Assembly (NCBI GenBank): GCA_031281485.1
Contig: JAITFI010000073.1
Coordinates: forward strand, 1-64,000
Direction of reading: 5' to 3'
Source: Chitinispirillales bacterium
GTDB lineage: Bacteria; Fibrobacterota; Chitinivibrionia; Chitinivibrionales; Chitinispirillaceae
Length of the DNA stretch: 64,000 bases
A program made the position numbers and the translations under genes. The notes under the pieces are model-generated. The model worked only from the letters and a program-made list of their open reading frames with translations, had not been told where the DNA came from and ran no database searches. Position 1 is the stretch's first letter, and every line of letters begins with the position of its first letter. This document shows positions 1-7,205 of the stretch, one piece after another.

Positions 1-82
1 AAGTTTACAATTTAAGAGATTGTTTAACAAGAAATATAAATGTTAGAGAATACGGTTCAAGACGATAATCGTCTGAACCACT

Positions 83-238
83 GTCTGAACCATGATTTCA
101 ATAAGATTAGCAAGATTAAAACATCGTTACTTGAAGCTTTTGACTTTAAAATCTTGTTTAATCTTGAAAATCTTGAAAAAATCGTGGTTCAGACAATGTT
201 TTAATCTTGACAATCTTGGGAAAATCGCGGTTTAGATA
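83..238. repeat. Three copies of a GTCTGAAC-headed short-repeat element
   Basis: Element A (83-120, plus strand) begins GTCTGAACC and runs into AAGATTA-type units. Element B (157-194) is the same architecture on the minus strand, and element C (about 200-238) is a degenerate minus-strand copy ending in TTTAGATAAT. An extra GTCTGAACC lies at 71-79. The head plus 7-9 bp AT-rich units recurs at 39494-39540 in this window, so this is a dispersed family and not a local accident. A and B form an inverted pair around an AT-rich core. Positions 1-261 hold nothing else that I can support. Confidence 0.7.
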
Positions 239-261
239 ATAACCGTATGTTTTAAGATTAT

Positions 262-333
262 ATGGAAGGCGGAAAAGAAGCGTTTGACTTCCGCAAGAAA
301 ATTTACGGAATCTGGGAAACGAAAAAAATATGA
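262..333 (+). pseudogene. 23-codon ORF, possible 3' remnant of an upstream gene
   Basis: An ATG at 262 opens a 23-residue reading frame rich in charged residues (starts MEGGKEAFDF, ends WETKKI). Its TGA overlaps the ATG of the next gene by four bases (ATGA), the spacing typical of translationally coupled genes. An in-frame TAA sits only three codons upstream, at 253-255, next to the repeat array. I read it as the cut-off end of a gene disrupted by the repeats, possibly the missing type III methylase, or as a short leader peptide. The product is not recognisable. Confidence 0.3.
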
Positions 334-1499
334 ACGCAATAGAATTATTAGACATCATTACCTCCGGCGAAACCAGCAAAGTGCAATTCAAGCTTGAATT
401 TGATAATCAAGATAAAATTGCGGCTGAAATAGTTGCCATGTCAAACGCAAAGAGCGGTATAATCATCTTTGGCGTGGATGGCAAAACCGGAATCATTGTG
501 GGCTTGGATTATAATAACTTGCAATATATAACCAGTGAATTAGCAACTATCGCTAGTGATTTGGTCAAACCACCCGTGTATATTGTAACGGAGGTTGTTT
601 CAATTGACGGCAACGCAGAAACAGAACAAAAGAAACTGTTGCTCGCTTATATTGACGAAGGAATATCTAAACCATACAAAGATAATAGCGGGGCAGTTTG
701 GATGAAACAGGGTCCCGATAAAAGAAAGTTGACCGATAATAATGAACAAGTTAGACTGTTTCAGAAAAGCGGTTTAATATCCTTAGATGAAATAATTATT
801 CCACGTACTACCGTTGACGATATTAATTTTTCAAAAGTTGAAGCATATATTAATAAGATCCAAGAAAACGAAGTAGAAGAAATAACAGAAACGCTTTTGA
901 CCAATTTGAATATACTAAAAGATAGTAATCTTACATTGGGAGGTCTGCTATTTTTCGCAAAACATCCACAAAAATACAAACCGGCTTTTTGCGTTAAAGC
1001 TATCTCATTCTTTGGCGATAGCATTGGAGGTACTGATTACCGAAGCAGCCAAGACATTGAGGGCACTATCCCTGAAATATTTGAAGAAACGATGAGATTT
1101 TTTACCACAAACTTACATCATGTTCAGGCAGGACAGAATTTTAATTCTACTGGTAAATTAGAAGTTTCACAGATAGCACTAGAAGAATTGCTTCAAAATG
1201 CGTTAGTTCACAGAGATTATTCGAAAAATGCACCAATACGAGTAATGATTTTTGATAATAGGATTGAAATTGTAAGTCCTGGTTCATTGCCTAATAGCCT
1301 CACCATCGAAAATATAAAAATGGGTAACGCTGTAGTTAGAAACAATCTTTTAGTTTCTTATTGTTCCAAATTAATGAATTATCGCGGGTTTGGTTCAGGT
1401 ATTACAAGGGTTTTGAAAAATCAATCCAATGTTGAGTTTATTAATGATGTGGATGGTGAACAATTCAAAGTAGTAATTCAAAGATCTGAGAAAAAATAA
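330..1499 (+). CDS. AlbA_2/Schlafen-type ATP-binding protein
   Basis: A 389-residue protein. The first ~130 residues match the AlbA_2 (Schlafen AlbA/AAA_4) pattern: E-T-S-x-V-Q-F-K near residue 14, then MSNAKSGIIIFGVD with a G-x-D loop near residue 45. The second half carries an HATPase_c_4-like segment (EELLQNALVHRDYS near 285 and the glycine-rich RGFGSGI near 352). Proteins of this make-up are often annotated as RecG-like or transcriptional regulators and are frequent in defence loci. Its stop overlaps the start of the type III res gene (TAATG), so the two are one operon. Codon use is very AT-rich, suggesting acquisition. The function beside res is inferred; it could regulate or accompany the nuclease. 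Confidence 0.75.
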   Translation: MNAIELLDIITSGETSKVQFKLEFDNQDKIAAEIVAMSNAKSGIIIFGVDGKTGIIVGLDYNNLQYITSELATIASDLVKPPVYIVTEVVSIDGNAETEQKKLLLAYIDEGISKPYKDNSGAVWMKQGPDKRKLTDNNEQVRLFQKSGLISLDEIIIPRTTVDDINFSKVEAYINKIQENEVEEITETLLTNLNILKDSNLTLGGLLFFAKHPQKYKPAFCVKAISFFGDSIGGTDYRSSQDIEGTIPEIFEETMRFFTTNLHHVQAGQNFNSTGKLEVSQIALEELLQNALVHRDYSKNAPIRVMIFDNRIEIVSPGSLPNSLTIENIKMGNAVVRNNLLVSYCSKLMNYRGFGSGITRVLKNQSNVEFINDVDGEQFKVVIQRSEKK

Positions 1500-4150
1500 T
1501 GAAACTTCTCTTCGACCCCAACCAACCCTACCAACTCGACGCCGTCCGCGCCGTTACCGATATTTTTGAGGGGCAAGGGCTATGCGGCGGAGAGTTTGAG
1601 TTTTCTTTGTATACAGCAGGTTCAATGTTCTCCGAAGATGGTTTTGGTAATAGGATTTCCATAAGCGTCGAACAAATAATGGAGAACGTAAAGGCTATCC
1701 AGTTGCGCAATAATACGGCTGACGCGACCGAGCATTTCCATGGGATGAATTTTTCTGTGGAAATGGAGACTGGTACCGGGAAAACTTATGTTTATTTGCG
1801 CACAATCTATGAATTGAACAAATTGTACGGATTTCGCAAGTTTGTGATTGTGGTGCCGTCAATAGCCATTCGCGAAGGTGTGTTGAAGAATCTGCAAATA
1901 ACGCACGAGCATTTTCAATCGCTGTATGACAAAACAAGCCTGAACTTTGAGGTTTATGACAGCAAAAAGGTATCAAACCTGCGTAACTTCGCTTTGAGCA
2001 ACGCCGTCCAAGTGTTGGTGCTGAATATCGATTCATTTGCCAAAGACGAAAATATTATCAACAAGCCGAATGACAAACTCAGCGGAAAATCGCCTATTGA
2101 GTTCATTCAGGCGGTCTGCCCTATTGTGATTGTGGACGAGCCGCAAAATATGGAGACCGACATTCGTAAAAAAGCTATTAAAAATCTAAATCCGCTTTGC
2201 ACGTTACGCTATTCGGCTACCCATACCAACCTCTACAATCCGGTATATTCGCTCAATCCTGTCAACGCTTACGATTTAGGATTGGTCAAGCAAATTGAGG
2301 TTGATTCGGTAGTGGGTGAAAACGCTAAGAATGACGCTTTTATAAAATTGGAGAGCGTTCAGCACAGCGGAAAAAACAAAATTGTAGCCAAAATTCTGTT
2401 AGACGTGAATACGCAAAAAGAGGTAAAGCGCAAAAGCGTTACGGCTGATCTTAAAGATAACTACGATTTGTTCAAACTCTCCGGCGAGCGTGAGATTTAT
2501 CGGGATTTGCTTGTTGATGAAATCAATTTTCAAGAACAGCGCATTTCTTTATCCAACGGGCTAATACTTGAAGCTGGTGAAACTCAGGGCGGGCTGAAGG
2601 ATGAGGTGCAAAAATATATGATTCGCTGTACGGTGGAAGAACATTTGAAAAAGGAGGCGCGATACGCCAAAAAGGGAATAAAGGTTCTTTCGCTTTTCTT
2701 TATCGATAAGGTAAAAAATTATCGTGATTACGATGATACGGGAAACATTATACTCGGAAAATTCGCGCAATGGTTTGAGGAGATTTATAATGAGGAAATT
2801 CGCAAACCTATTTACGCGGCTATAAAAAAATTTGACGCTAAAGAGGTTCACGGCGGCTATTTTTCGCAGGACGTTAAAGGAAAGATGAAAGATACCAACG
2901 GGGAGACACTACTTGATAACGATACCTACAAATTAATTATGCGAGAGAAAGAGAGTTTGCTAGACACGAAAACACCGTTGCGCTTTATCTTCAGCCACTC
3001 CGCGCTACGCGAAGGCTGGGACAATCCCAACGTATTTCAAATTTGTACGCTAAACGAGACCAAATCCGATCTGAAAAAGCGTCAGGAGATAGGCCGCGGC
3101 TTGCGTCTTTGCGTGGACAGCGCGGGCGAGCGGATTTATGATAAAGATATCAACCGTCTTACGGTTATTGCCAACGAATGTTATGACGATTTCGCAAACG
3201 CTTTGCAGAAAGAGATCGAATCCGACTGCGGCGTAGTTTTCAGCGGACGAATCAAGAACAAGCGGGAGAGGCAAAAAATAAATTACCGCAAAGGTTTTGA
3301 GCTTGACCCCAAGTTTTTGGAGATTTGGGATAAAATCAAGTACAAAACGAAGTACAGCGTTACGTACAAAACGGATGAACTGATCGCCCTTGCCGGTAAA
3401 GCCGTCGAAGAAATGCCTAAGGTAACGCGTCCGAGCGTGCACAGCGAGCGCGTCGGCGTGAAAATTACGAACGAGGGCGTTTCCGGCGAGTTGCTGCGAG
3501 CGAATAAAACGCAGCTTTACGGGGAAGATCAGCGAAACACGCTGCCGGACGTCGTTTCCTACATTCAAAACAAAACCGAACTGACGCGGCGAACCGTTTT
3601 TGACATTATAGCTCAGTCGGGGCGTATAAAAGATATCCTCGTTAATCCGCAGCTATTTATGGATTGCGCCGTGAGCGCCGTCAAAGAAACGCTTTACGGT
3701 TTGATGATTGACGGCATTCAGTATGAAAAGATAGGCGGCAAGATTTATGAGATGACCTTGTTCGACGACGCCGACCTTGAAGTATATTTAGACGAATTCA
3801 CGCACATGGTGCAGAACGCCGATAAAACCATTTACGAAAACTACATTCCCCTTGATTCTTCGGTCGAAAGCCGGTTCGCAAAGGATTGCGAGAGCATTGA
3901 AAACGTCGAATTTTACTTCAAGCTGCCGGCTTGGTTTAAAATTCCCACGCCTATCGGCAACTACAACCCGGACTGGGCGATAGTTTTCAAAGGCGTTCGG
4001 AAGGTATACTTTGTAGCCGAAACAAAGGGCGAGGGGGAGTTGCGTGCCGGCGAAGAACTGAAAATCAAGTGCGGGAAAGCGCATTTTAGGGAGTTTGAGG
4101 GCGTCATCTACGAACGCGTGTCAAAGGTCAGCGATATCACCTCGCAATAA
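1499..4150 (+). CDS. res: Type III restriction enzyme, Res (helicase-nuclease) subunit
   Basis: An 883-residue superfamily 2 helicase-nuclease. The N-terminus MKLLFDPNQPYQLDAV is the Q-motif region of type III Res. Walker A is METGTGKT (~residue 87), the DEAD-type box is VDEPQNME (~residue 216), then LRYSATHT and a C-terminal helicase lobe with GRGLRLCVD. The C-terminal PD-(D/E)xK nuclease is visible as NPDWA...AETKGEGEL (~residues 825-860). Res cuts DNA together with a Mod methylase between inversely oriented sites. No Mod is present in the window, although one could lie left of position 1. The start overlaps the upstream AlbA_2 gene by one base. Domains and length look intact. Confidence 0.9.
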   Translation: MKLLFDPNQPYQLDAVRAVTDIFEGQGLCGGEFEFSLYTAGSMFSEDGFGNRISISVEQIMENVKAIQLRNNTADATEHFHGMNFSVEMETGTGKTYVYLRTIYELNKLYGFRKFVIVVPSIAIREGVLKNLQITHEHFQSLYDKTSLNFEVYDSKKVSNLRNFALSNAVQVLVLNIDSFAKDENIINKPNDKLSGKSPIEFIQAVCPIVIVDEPQNMETDIRKKAIKNLNPLCTLRYSATHTNLYNPVYSLNPVNAYDLGLVKQIEVDSVVGENAKNDAFIKLESVQHSGKNKIVAKILLDVNTQKEVKRKSVTADLKDNYDLFKLSGEREIYRDLLVDEINFQEQRISLSNGLILEAGETQGGLKDEVQKYMIRCTVEEHLKKEARYAKKGIKVLSLFFIDKVKNYRDYDDTGNIILGKFAQWFEEIYNEEIRKPIYAAIKKFDAKEVHGGYFSQDVKGKMKDTNGETLLDNDTYKLIMREKESLLDTKTPLRFIFSHSALREGWDNPNVFQICTLNETKSDLKKRQEIGRGLRLCVDSAGERIYDKDINRLTVIANECYDDFANALQKEIESDCGVVFSGRIKNKRERQKINYRKGFELDPKFLEIWDKIKYKTKYSVTYKTDELIALAGKAVEEMPKVTRPSVHSERVGVKITNEGVSGELLRANKTQLYGEDQRNTLPDVVSYIQNKTELTRRTVFDIIAQSGRIKDILVNPQLFMDCAVSAVKETLYGLMIDGIQYEKIGGKIYEMTLFDDADLEVYLDEFTHMVQNADKTIYENYIPLDSSVESRFAKDCESIENVEFYFKLPAWFKIPTPIGNYNPDWAIVFKGVRKVYFVAETKGEGELRAGEELKIKCGKAHFREFEGVIYERVSKVSDITSQ

Positions 4151-4243
4151 AGCCGTACTTTAACTTGTATTCCACCCCCACGGCAAGACATAGTACACGT
4201 AGCTATTTTGTAGCGACCTCAGAGAATATAAAGTGTATTTATT

Positions 4244-4286
4244 GAAAAAAGAAACCCCCTGTAAGTCGCTGAACTCACAAGGGGTT
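4244..4286 (-). terminator. Intrinsic terminator of tRNA-Lys
   Basis: On the minus strand AACCCC pairs with GGGGTT across a loop of about 20 bases, followed by a TTTCTTTTTTC run. It lies 9 bases past the 3' end of tRNA-Lys and faces the end of res. Confidence 0.7.
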
Positions 4287-4295
4287 ACGAAGAAG

Positions 4296-4368
<73 letters not shown>

Positions 4369-4461
4369 GTTTTTTTCGGATAAATGACGCCGCAGGCGGC
4401 TTGTAACGTGATAAATATAGTATATTCCGCGCCGAATGTCAAATTTTTTTGCAAAAAAAAA

Positions 4462-4602
4462 TTAGCCGCCGTCCGCCTGACCGTCGGTCCCCGGTTCCTC
4501 GGCAACCATCGGCGGTTCGTCCTCTTCGTAGGGGTTGCTGGCCATGCCGCTGTGGCAGCCCCAGTCATCCTCAGCCCAGTCTTTTTCGTGGATGTTGTTC
4601 AC
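4462..4602 (-). CDS. 46-residue acidic peptide, unrecognised
   Basis: A GTG at 4602 is preceded by AAGGGG seven bases upstream and opens a 46-codon frame ending in TAA at 4462. The product starts MNNIHEKDWAEDDWGCHSG and ends TDGQADGG. It is strongly acidic and rich in D, E, G and P, with one cysteine. The frame starts three bases after the stop of the deaminase gene, so it would be co-transcribed with it, and it runs into a T9 tract that could end the transcript. No known family. Codon choice resembles the GC-rich neighbours, but at this length a chance frame cannot be excluded. Confidence 0.45.
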   Translation of the reverse strand: MNNIHEKDWAEDDWGCHSGMASNPYEEDEPPMVAEEPGTDGQADGG

Positions 4603-4605
4603 CGT

Positions 4606-5217
4606 TCACCCCTTCCGTCCGTTGTAGACCGGCCCGCCCATCGCGGCGTACTCCCGCAGCACCGCCGCGGCGCTCTCGCGCAGCACGTCCCTCCGCACGG
4701 CGATCCCGCGCGCCTCTAGGCCTTCCACCCAGTCTTCACGCTTCGCCCCTTCGTCAAACCCGACGGCACGTGCGTCTTCGTCGCGCGCCCCGCAGACGAG
4801 CGACCGTACGCCCGACCACGGGATGGCGCCCAGGCACATGGCGCAGGGCTCGGCAGAGCTGACCAGCTCGCAGTTCGGCATGCCGCCGCCACCAAGGTCG
4901 AAACCGCCCAGCAAGGCTTGGGCCTGCGCCAAGGCGACGATCTCGGCGTGGGCTATGGAGAGGCCCAAGCGCGTTACCATGTTAACGCCGGCGGCGATCA
5001 GACGACCGCTTCCGGCGTCGAAGACCGCCGCCGCGAAGGGACCGCCGGTACCTTGGGCGATGTTCTCTCGGGAGAGCTCCACGACAAACGCCATCCGCTC
5101 TTCGGAGGAGGCGTAGGGCTCGAACTCCGCGACGCCGTCAAGCGTCCGCGACATCCACGGCGGGATGGTTATCGCGATCTCCGCGGATCTTTTGTTTTGG
5201 GGTGCGGCTGAACGCAT
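4606..5217 (-). CDS. Nucleoside/guanine deaminase of the cytidine deaminase fold
   Basis: The zinc site of the CMP/dCMP deaminase superfamily is complete: HAEIVAL (His ligand and catalytic Glu) and AEPCAMCLGAI (two Cys ligands). The conserved GPFAAAVFD strand lies upstream and AVGFDEG downstream. The latter resembles guanine deaminase-type nucleoside deaminases more than TadA, so hydrolytic deamination of a purine base or nucleoside is the likely reaction. The start is set at ATG 5217 (MRSAAPQ; 203 residues), because the 28 extra codons upstream are translation of the tRNA-Pro gene. It lies between tRNA-Lys and tRNA-Pro, all on the minus strand. TadA function is less likely but not excluded. 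Confidence 0.85.
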   Translation of the reverse strand: MRSAAPQNKRSAEIAITIPPWMSRTLDGVAEFEPYASSEERMAFVVELSRENIAQGTGGPFAAAVFDAGSGRLIAAGVNMVTRLGLSIAHAEIVALAQAQALLGGFDLGGGGMPNCELVSSAEPCAMCLGAIPWSGVRSLVCGARDEDARAVGFDEGAKREDWVEGLEARGIAVRRDVLRESAAAVLREYAAMGGPVYNGRKG

Positions 5218-5255
5218 TTTGTGTCTGCCGATGTTTTGCGTTGATGATACGGAAA

Positions 5256-5329
5256 TCGGAGCGACTGGATTCGAACCAGCGGCCCTGTGGTCCCAAACCA
5301 CATGCGCTACCAGGCTGCGCTACGCTCCG
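5256..5329 (-). tRNA. tRNA-Pro (TGG)
   Basis: Acceptor CGGAGCG/CGCTCCG with A73, D-arm TAGCGCAGCCTGGTAGCGC, anticodon loop TTTGGGA in ATGTGGTTTGGGACCACAG (anticodon TGG), T-arm CTGGTTCGAATCCAG. It sits about 40 bases upstream of the deaminase start on the same strand. Confidence 0.96.
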
Positions 5330-5384
5330 AAATCCTTATAACCGAAATCGAATAACGAAAAGATCAAACTCCCGAAAAATAACA

Positions 5385-5466
5385 CGGAGGACGAGGGATT
5401 CGAACCCCCAAGGCCGCAAAGCCGGCGGTTTTCAAGACCGCTGGATTACCGTTATCCTAGTCCTCC
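5385..5466 (-). tRNA. tRNA-Ser (TGA)
   Basis: An 82-base class II tRNA with acceptor GGAGGAC/GTCCTCC. The anticodon stem-loop GCGGTCTTGAAAACCGC gives TGA. A variable arm CGGCTTTGCGGCC follows, then T-arm GGGGGTTCGAATCCCTC. It lies 25 bases after the end of the FKBP gene on the same strand and upstream of tRNA-Pro. Confidence 0.95.
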
Positions 5467-5490
5467 TAAAGAATTATCAAGCCACCGCGC

Positions 5491-6231
5491 CTACTTCTCT
5501 ATATCGAGCAGTTCCATTTCGAAAACCAAAACCTGATTCGGGCCTATCGGACCCGCTCCATTTTTGCCGTAGGCCAAATCCGGCGGCACTACGATCCTGA
5601 ACTTCGAGCCCACCGGCATCAGTTGCAATGCCTCCATCCACCCCGATATCAACCCCCCCACGGGAAACGCGGCGGGTTCGTTGCGGTCTATCGAACTGTC
5701 GAAAACCTTGCCGTCGGGCAGCATACCGTGGTAGTGAACCTTGACCCTGTCCGTGAGCGTGGGCTTGGGCCCGCTGCCGGCCTTCAAAATAACATACTGA
5801 AGCCCGCTCTCCGTCACAATCACGTCCGGTTTGGCCTTGTTCTCCGCCAAAAAGTCGTTCGAGGCCTTTAGGTTATCTTCCTCAAGCCGCATAAGCTTCT
5901 CACGGCTCTTGATGCTGATTTCCCTCCTAAACTTACTGTCCGCAACCTTAAGCGCGCTGTCGGAGAGCTGCGACGGGACGCCGTCCAACACCTCTTTCAT
6001 CGCCATAAAAAATATTTTTTCGTTAAATTCGACGCCCGTCTCCTTTATTTCATTGGCCATTTTGCCCAAATCGCGACCGAGCTTGTAACCTATCACGTGC
6101 GAACTGTCCGCCTTATTAAACGCCGGCGTGGAGGCCCCGGAACCGCCGTCGCCGCACGATACCGATATGGCCGCCGCAACCGTGCCTAACGCCAAATAAC
6201 CGAATCTTTTGATGATCCTAACACAACGCAT
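5491..6231 (-). CDS. FKBP-type peptidyl-prolyl isomerase, lipoprotein
   Basis: A 246-residue FkpA/Mip-like isomerase that folds exported proteins. The N-terminus (MRCVRIIKRFGYLALG...ISVSC) is a signal peptide with a lipobox ending in Cys. Next comes an FKBP_N-type dimerisation segment (VIGYKLGRDLGKM...). The C-terminal FKBP domain (last ~110 residues) holds VKVHYHGMLPDGKVFDSS, the FPVGGLISGWMEAL pocket and AYGKNGAGPIGPNQVLVFEMEL. ATG 6231 is chosen for the AAGGAG site and signal peptide; the longer frame to 6282 lacks both. The promoter -10 is probably in the ATAATATATATTAT block at 6281, also part of a direct repeat. tRNA-Ser lies just downstream. Confidence 0.92.
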   Translation of the reverse strand: MRCVRIIKRFGYLALGTVAAAISVSCGDGGSGASTPAFNKADSSHVIGYKLGRDLGKMANEIKETGVEFNEKIFFMAMKEVLDGVPSQLSDSALKVADSKFRREISIKSREKLMRLEEDNLKASNDFLAENKAKPDVIVTESGLQYVILKAGSGPKPTLTDRVKVHYHGMLPDGKVFDSSIDRNEPAAFPVGGLISGWMEALQLMPVGSKFRIVVPPDLAYGKNGAGPIGPNQVLVFEMELLDIEK

Positions 6232-6280
6232 AATGCCGAGACTCCTTGCTTTTAAGTGAGTTTTTATAAGGCATAACACC

Positions 6281-6314
6281 ATAATATATATTATCCGCAG
6301 TCAAAAATCAAGGG
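6281..6314. repeat. Left copy of a 34-bp direct repeat flanking DUF4160/DUF2442
   Basis: 34 bases starting ATAATATATATTATCCGCAG. They recur at 6980-7013 in the same orientation with a single T/C difference, 699 bases apart. This copy is the upstream region of the FKBP gene (minus strand) and includes a TATAAT-like -10. Confidence 0.85.
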
Positions 6315-6335
6315 ATAGGTACAAAAAATGGATTT

Positions 6336-6623
6336 TTAATCAATTTCGCCGCGATACAGTTGTTCTATCGGAAAGATCAAATCCCAGTTTTCGCCCCAGA
6401 CGATATTGCCGCCCTCGATTTTAAATTTTCTGAACTCACATTCGTTCAAGTAAAAACGAATTTTGGGATGCGCGGTCTTTTTTAGAAAATTGCCGAAATT
6501 CACTTTTTTTATCACCCCATCGCTGAAAAACAGCGATACCGAATAGGCTCCGGCGTATTCGGCCTGGGCTATTTGAGGTAAGACGTCAGGGATGTCGGTT
6601 TTATACTTAGTGGATATCTTCAT
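6336..6623 (-). CDS. DUF2442 protein
   Basis: A 95-residue protein with the DUF2442 pattern: an N-terminal half with YAGAYSVSLFFSDGVIKKVNF (~residues 24-45) and a C-terminal region with FRKFKIEGGNIVWGENWDLIFPIEQLY. DUF2442 and DUF4160 proteins often occur as adjacent pairs and are sometimes suspected of being toxin-antitoxin-like; the activity is unknown. ATG 6623 has GTGGAGAAA upstream and overlaps the DUF4160 stop by four bases (ATGA). The base composition is AT-rich compared with the flanking FKBP gene. Confidence 0.85.
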   Translation of the reverse strand: MKISTKYKTDIPDVLPQIAQAEYAGAYSVSLFFSDGVIKKVNFGNFLKKTAHPKIRFYLNECEFRKFKIEGGNIVWGENWDLIFPIEQLYRGEID

Positions 6624-6922
6624 AAATGTTTCTCCACTTTCTCGAAAAGAATATCTTTGTGATAGATAAAAAAATCTACCCATTTAGCTACGATTTTATC
6701 TGAATATTTTTCAAGAAAATTTCTAAAATCCGTTAATTTAGCACCGTTGAGCGGTTTTTTACCGTTCACCTCCTTAATTTTAATTTCAGTTACCTCGCCA
6801 TTGGTTATGTAAAATTCAGCTTTGCTTTCAAATTCTCCGTATTTTCCGTGACAGTGAATAGGTTCGTGCTCATTAGAGTAAAAAAACAATATGATTCCCA
6901 AATACTCAAATATTTTTGGCAT
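6620..6922 (-). CDS. DUF4160 protein
   Basis: A 100-residue DUF4160 protein, recognised from the N-terminal MPKIFEYLGIILFFYSNEHEPIHCHGKYGEFESKAEF signature: F(Y)SNEHEPIHCH with paired histidines that could bind metal or act in catalysis. It is first in a two-gene unit translationally coupled to DUF2442. The unit lies between direct repeats, as if inserted upstream of the FKBP gene. The biochemical role is unknown. Confidence 0.87.
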   Translation of the reverse strand: MPKIFEYLGIILFFYSNEHEPIHCHGKYGEFESKAEFYITNGEVTEIKIKEVNGKKPLNGAKLTDFRNFLEKYSDKIVAKWVDFFIYHKDILFEKVEKHL

Positions 6923-6979
6923 ATATTTTATTATCCGTTATGCGGCAGCTTAACCGTCTATTTGCTCCAACCCACGGTC

Positions 6980-7013
6980 ATAATATACATTATCCGCAGT
7001 CAAAAATCAAGGG
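6980..7013. repeat. Right copy of the 34-bp direct repeat
   Basis: It matches 6281-6314 except at one base. On the minus strand it places a TATAAT-like box upstream of DUF4160, so it may drive the pair. A short inverted GGTACAAAAAA(A)TG motif also occurs at about 6318-6330 (plus) and 7040-7052 (minus). Confidence 0.85.
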
Positions 7014-7079
7014 GATCGTCAAAAAAATGATTTTTTTACATTTTTTTGTACCTTTTTGGGGCGGCATATAGTATATATA

Positions 7080-7085
7080 TATAAT
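7080..7085 (+). promoter_or_regulatory. Candidate -10 box for the InlB-repeat protein
   Basis: TATAAT within a long alternating TA tract (7067-7085), about 120 bases upstream of the ATG at 7206. No convincing -35 hexamer is visible 17 bases upstream, so the call rests on the -10 and the position only. The ribosome site GGGGAG is at 7191-7196. Confidence 0.4.
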
Positions 7086-7205
7086 GTAAGGTCCGAAAAA
7101 TGTGTCGACAGGGGGTAGGACGGCACGTTTTTTGGGGTTTTCGGCGTTTTGGGGAGCGATTTTTACTTAAATTTTCGAAATTATAATTACGGGGAGTGAT
7201 GATTT

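Noticed and set aside
83..238. A CRISPR array
   Set aside because: Repeats are inverted and variable without uniform spacers, and no cas genes are present.
4606..5217. tRNA adenosine deaminase TadA
   Set aside because: The AVGFDEG stretch and the residues around PCAMC are more like guanine deaminase-type enzymes; location between tRNA genes is not enough to say TadA.
5218..5301. A 28-codon N-terminal extension of the deaminase
   Set aside because: It is translation of the tRNA-Pro gene and its spacer (VWDHRAAGSNPVAP is typical of translated tRNA).
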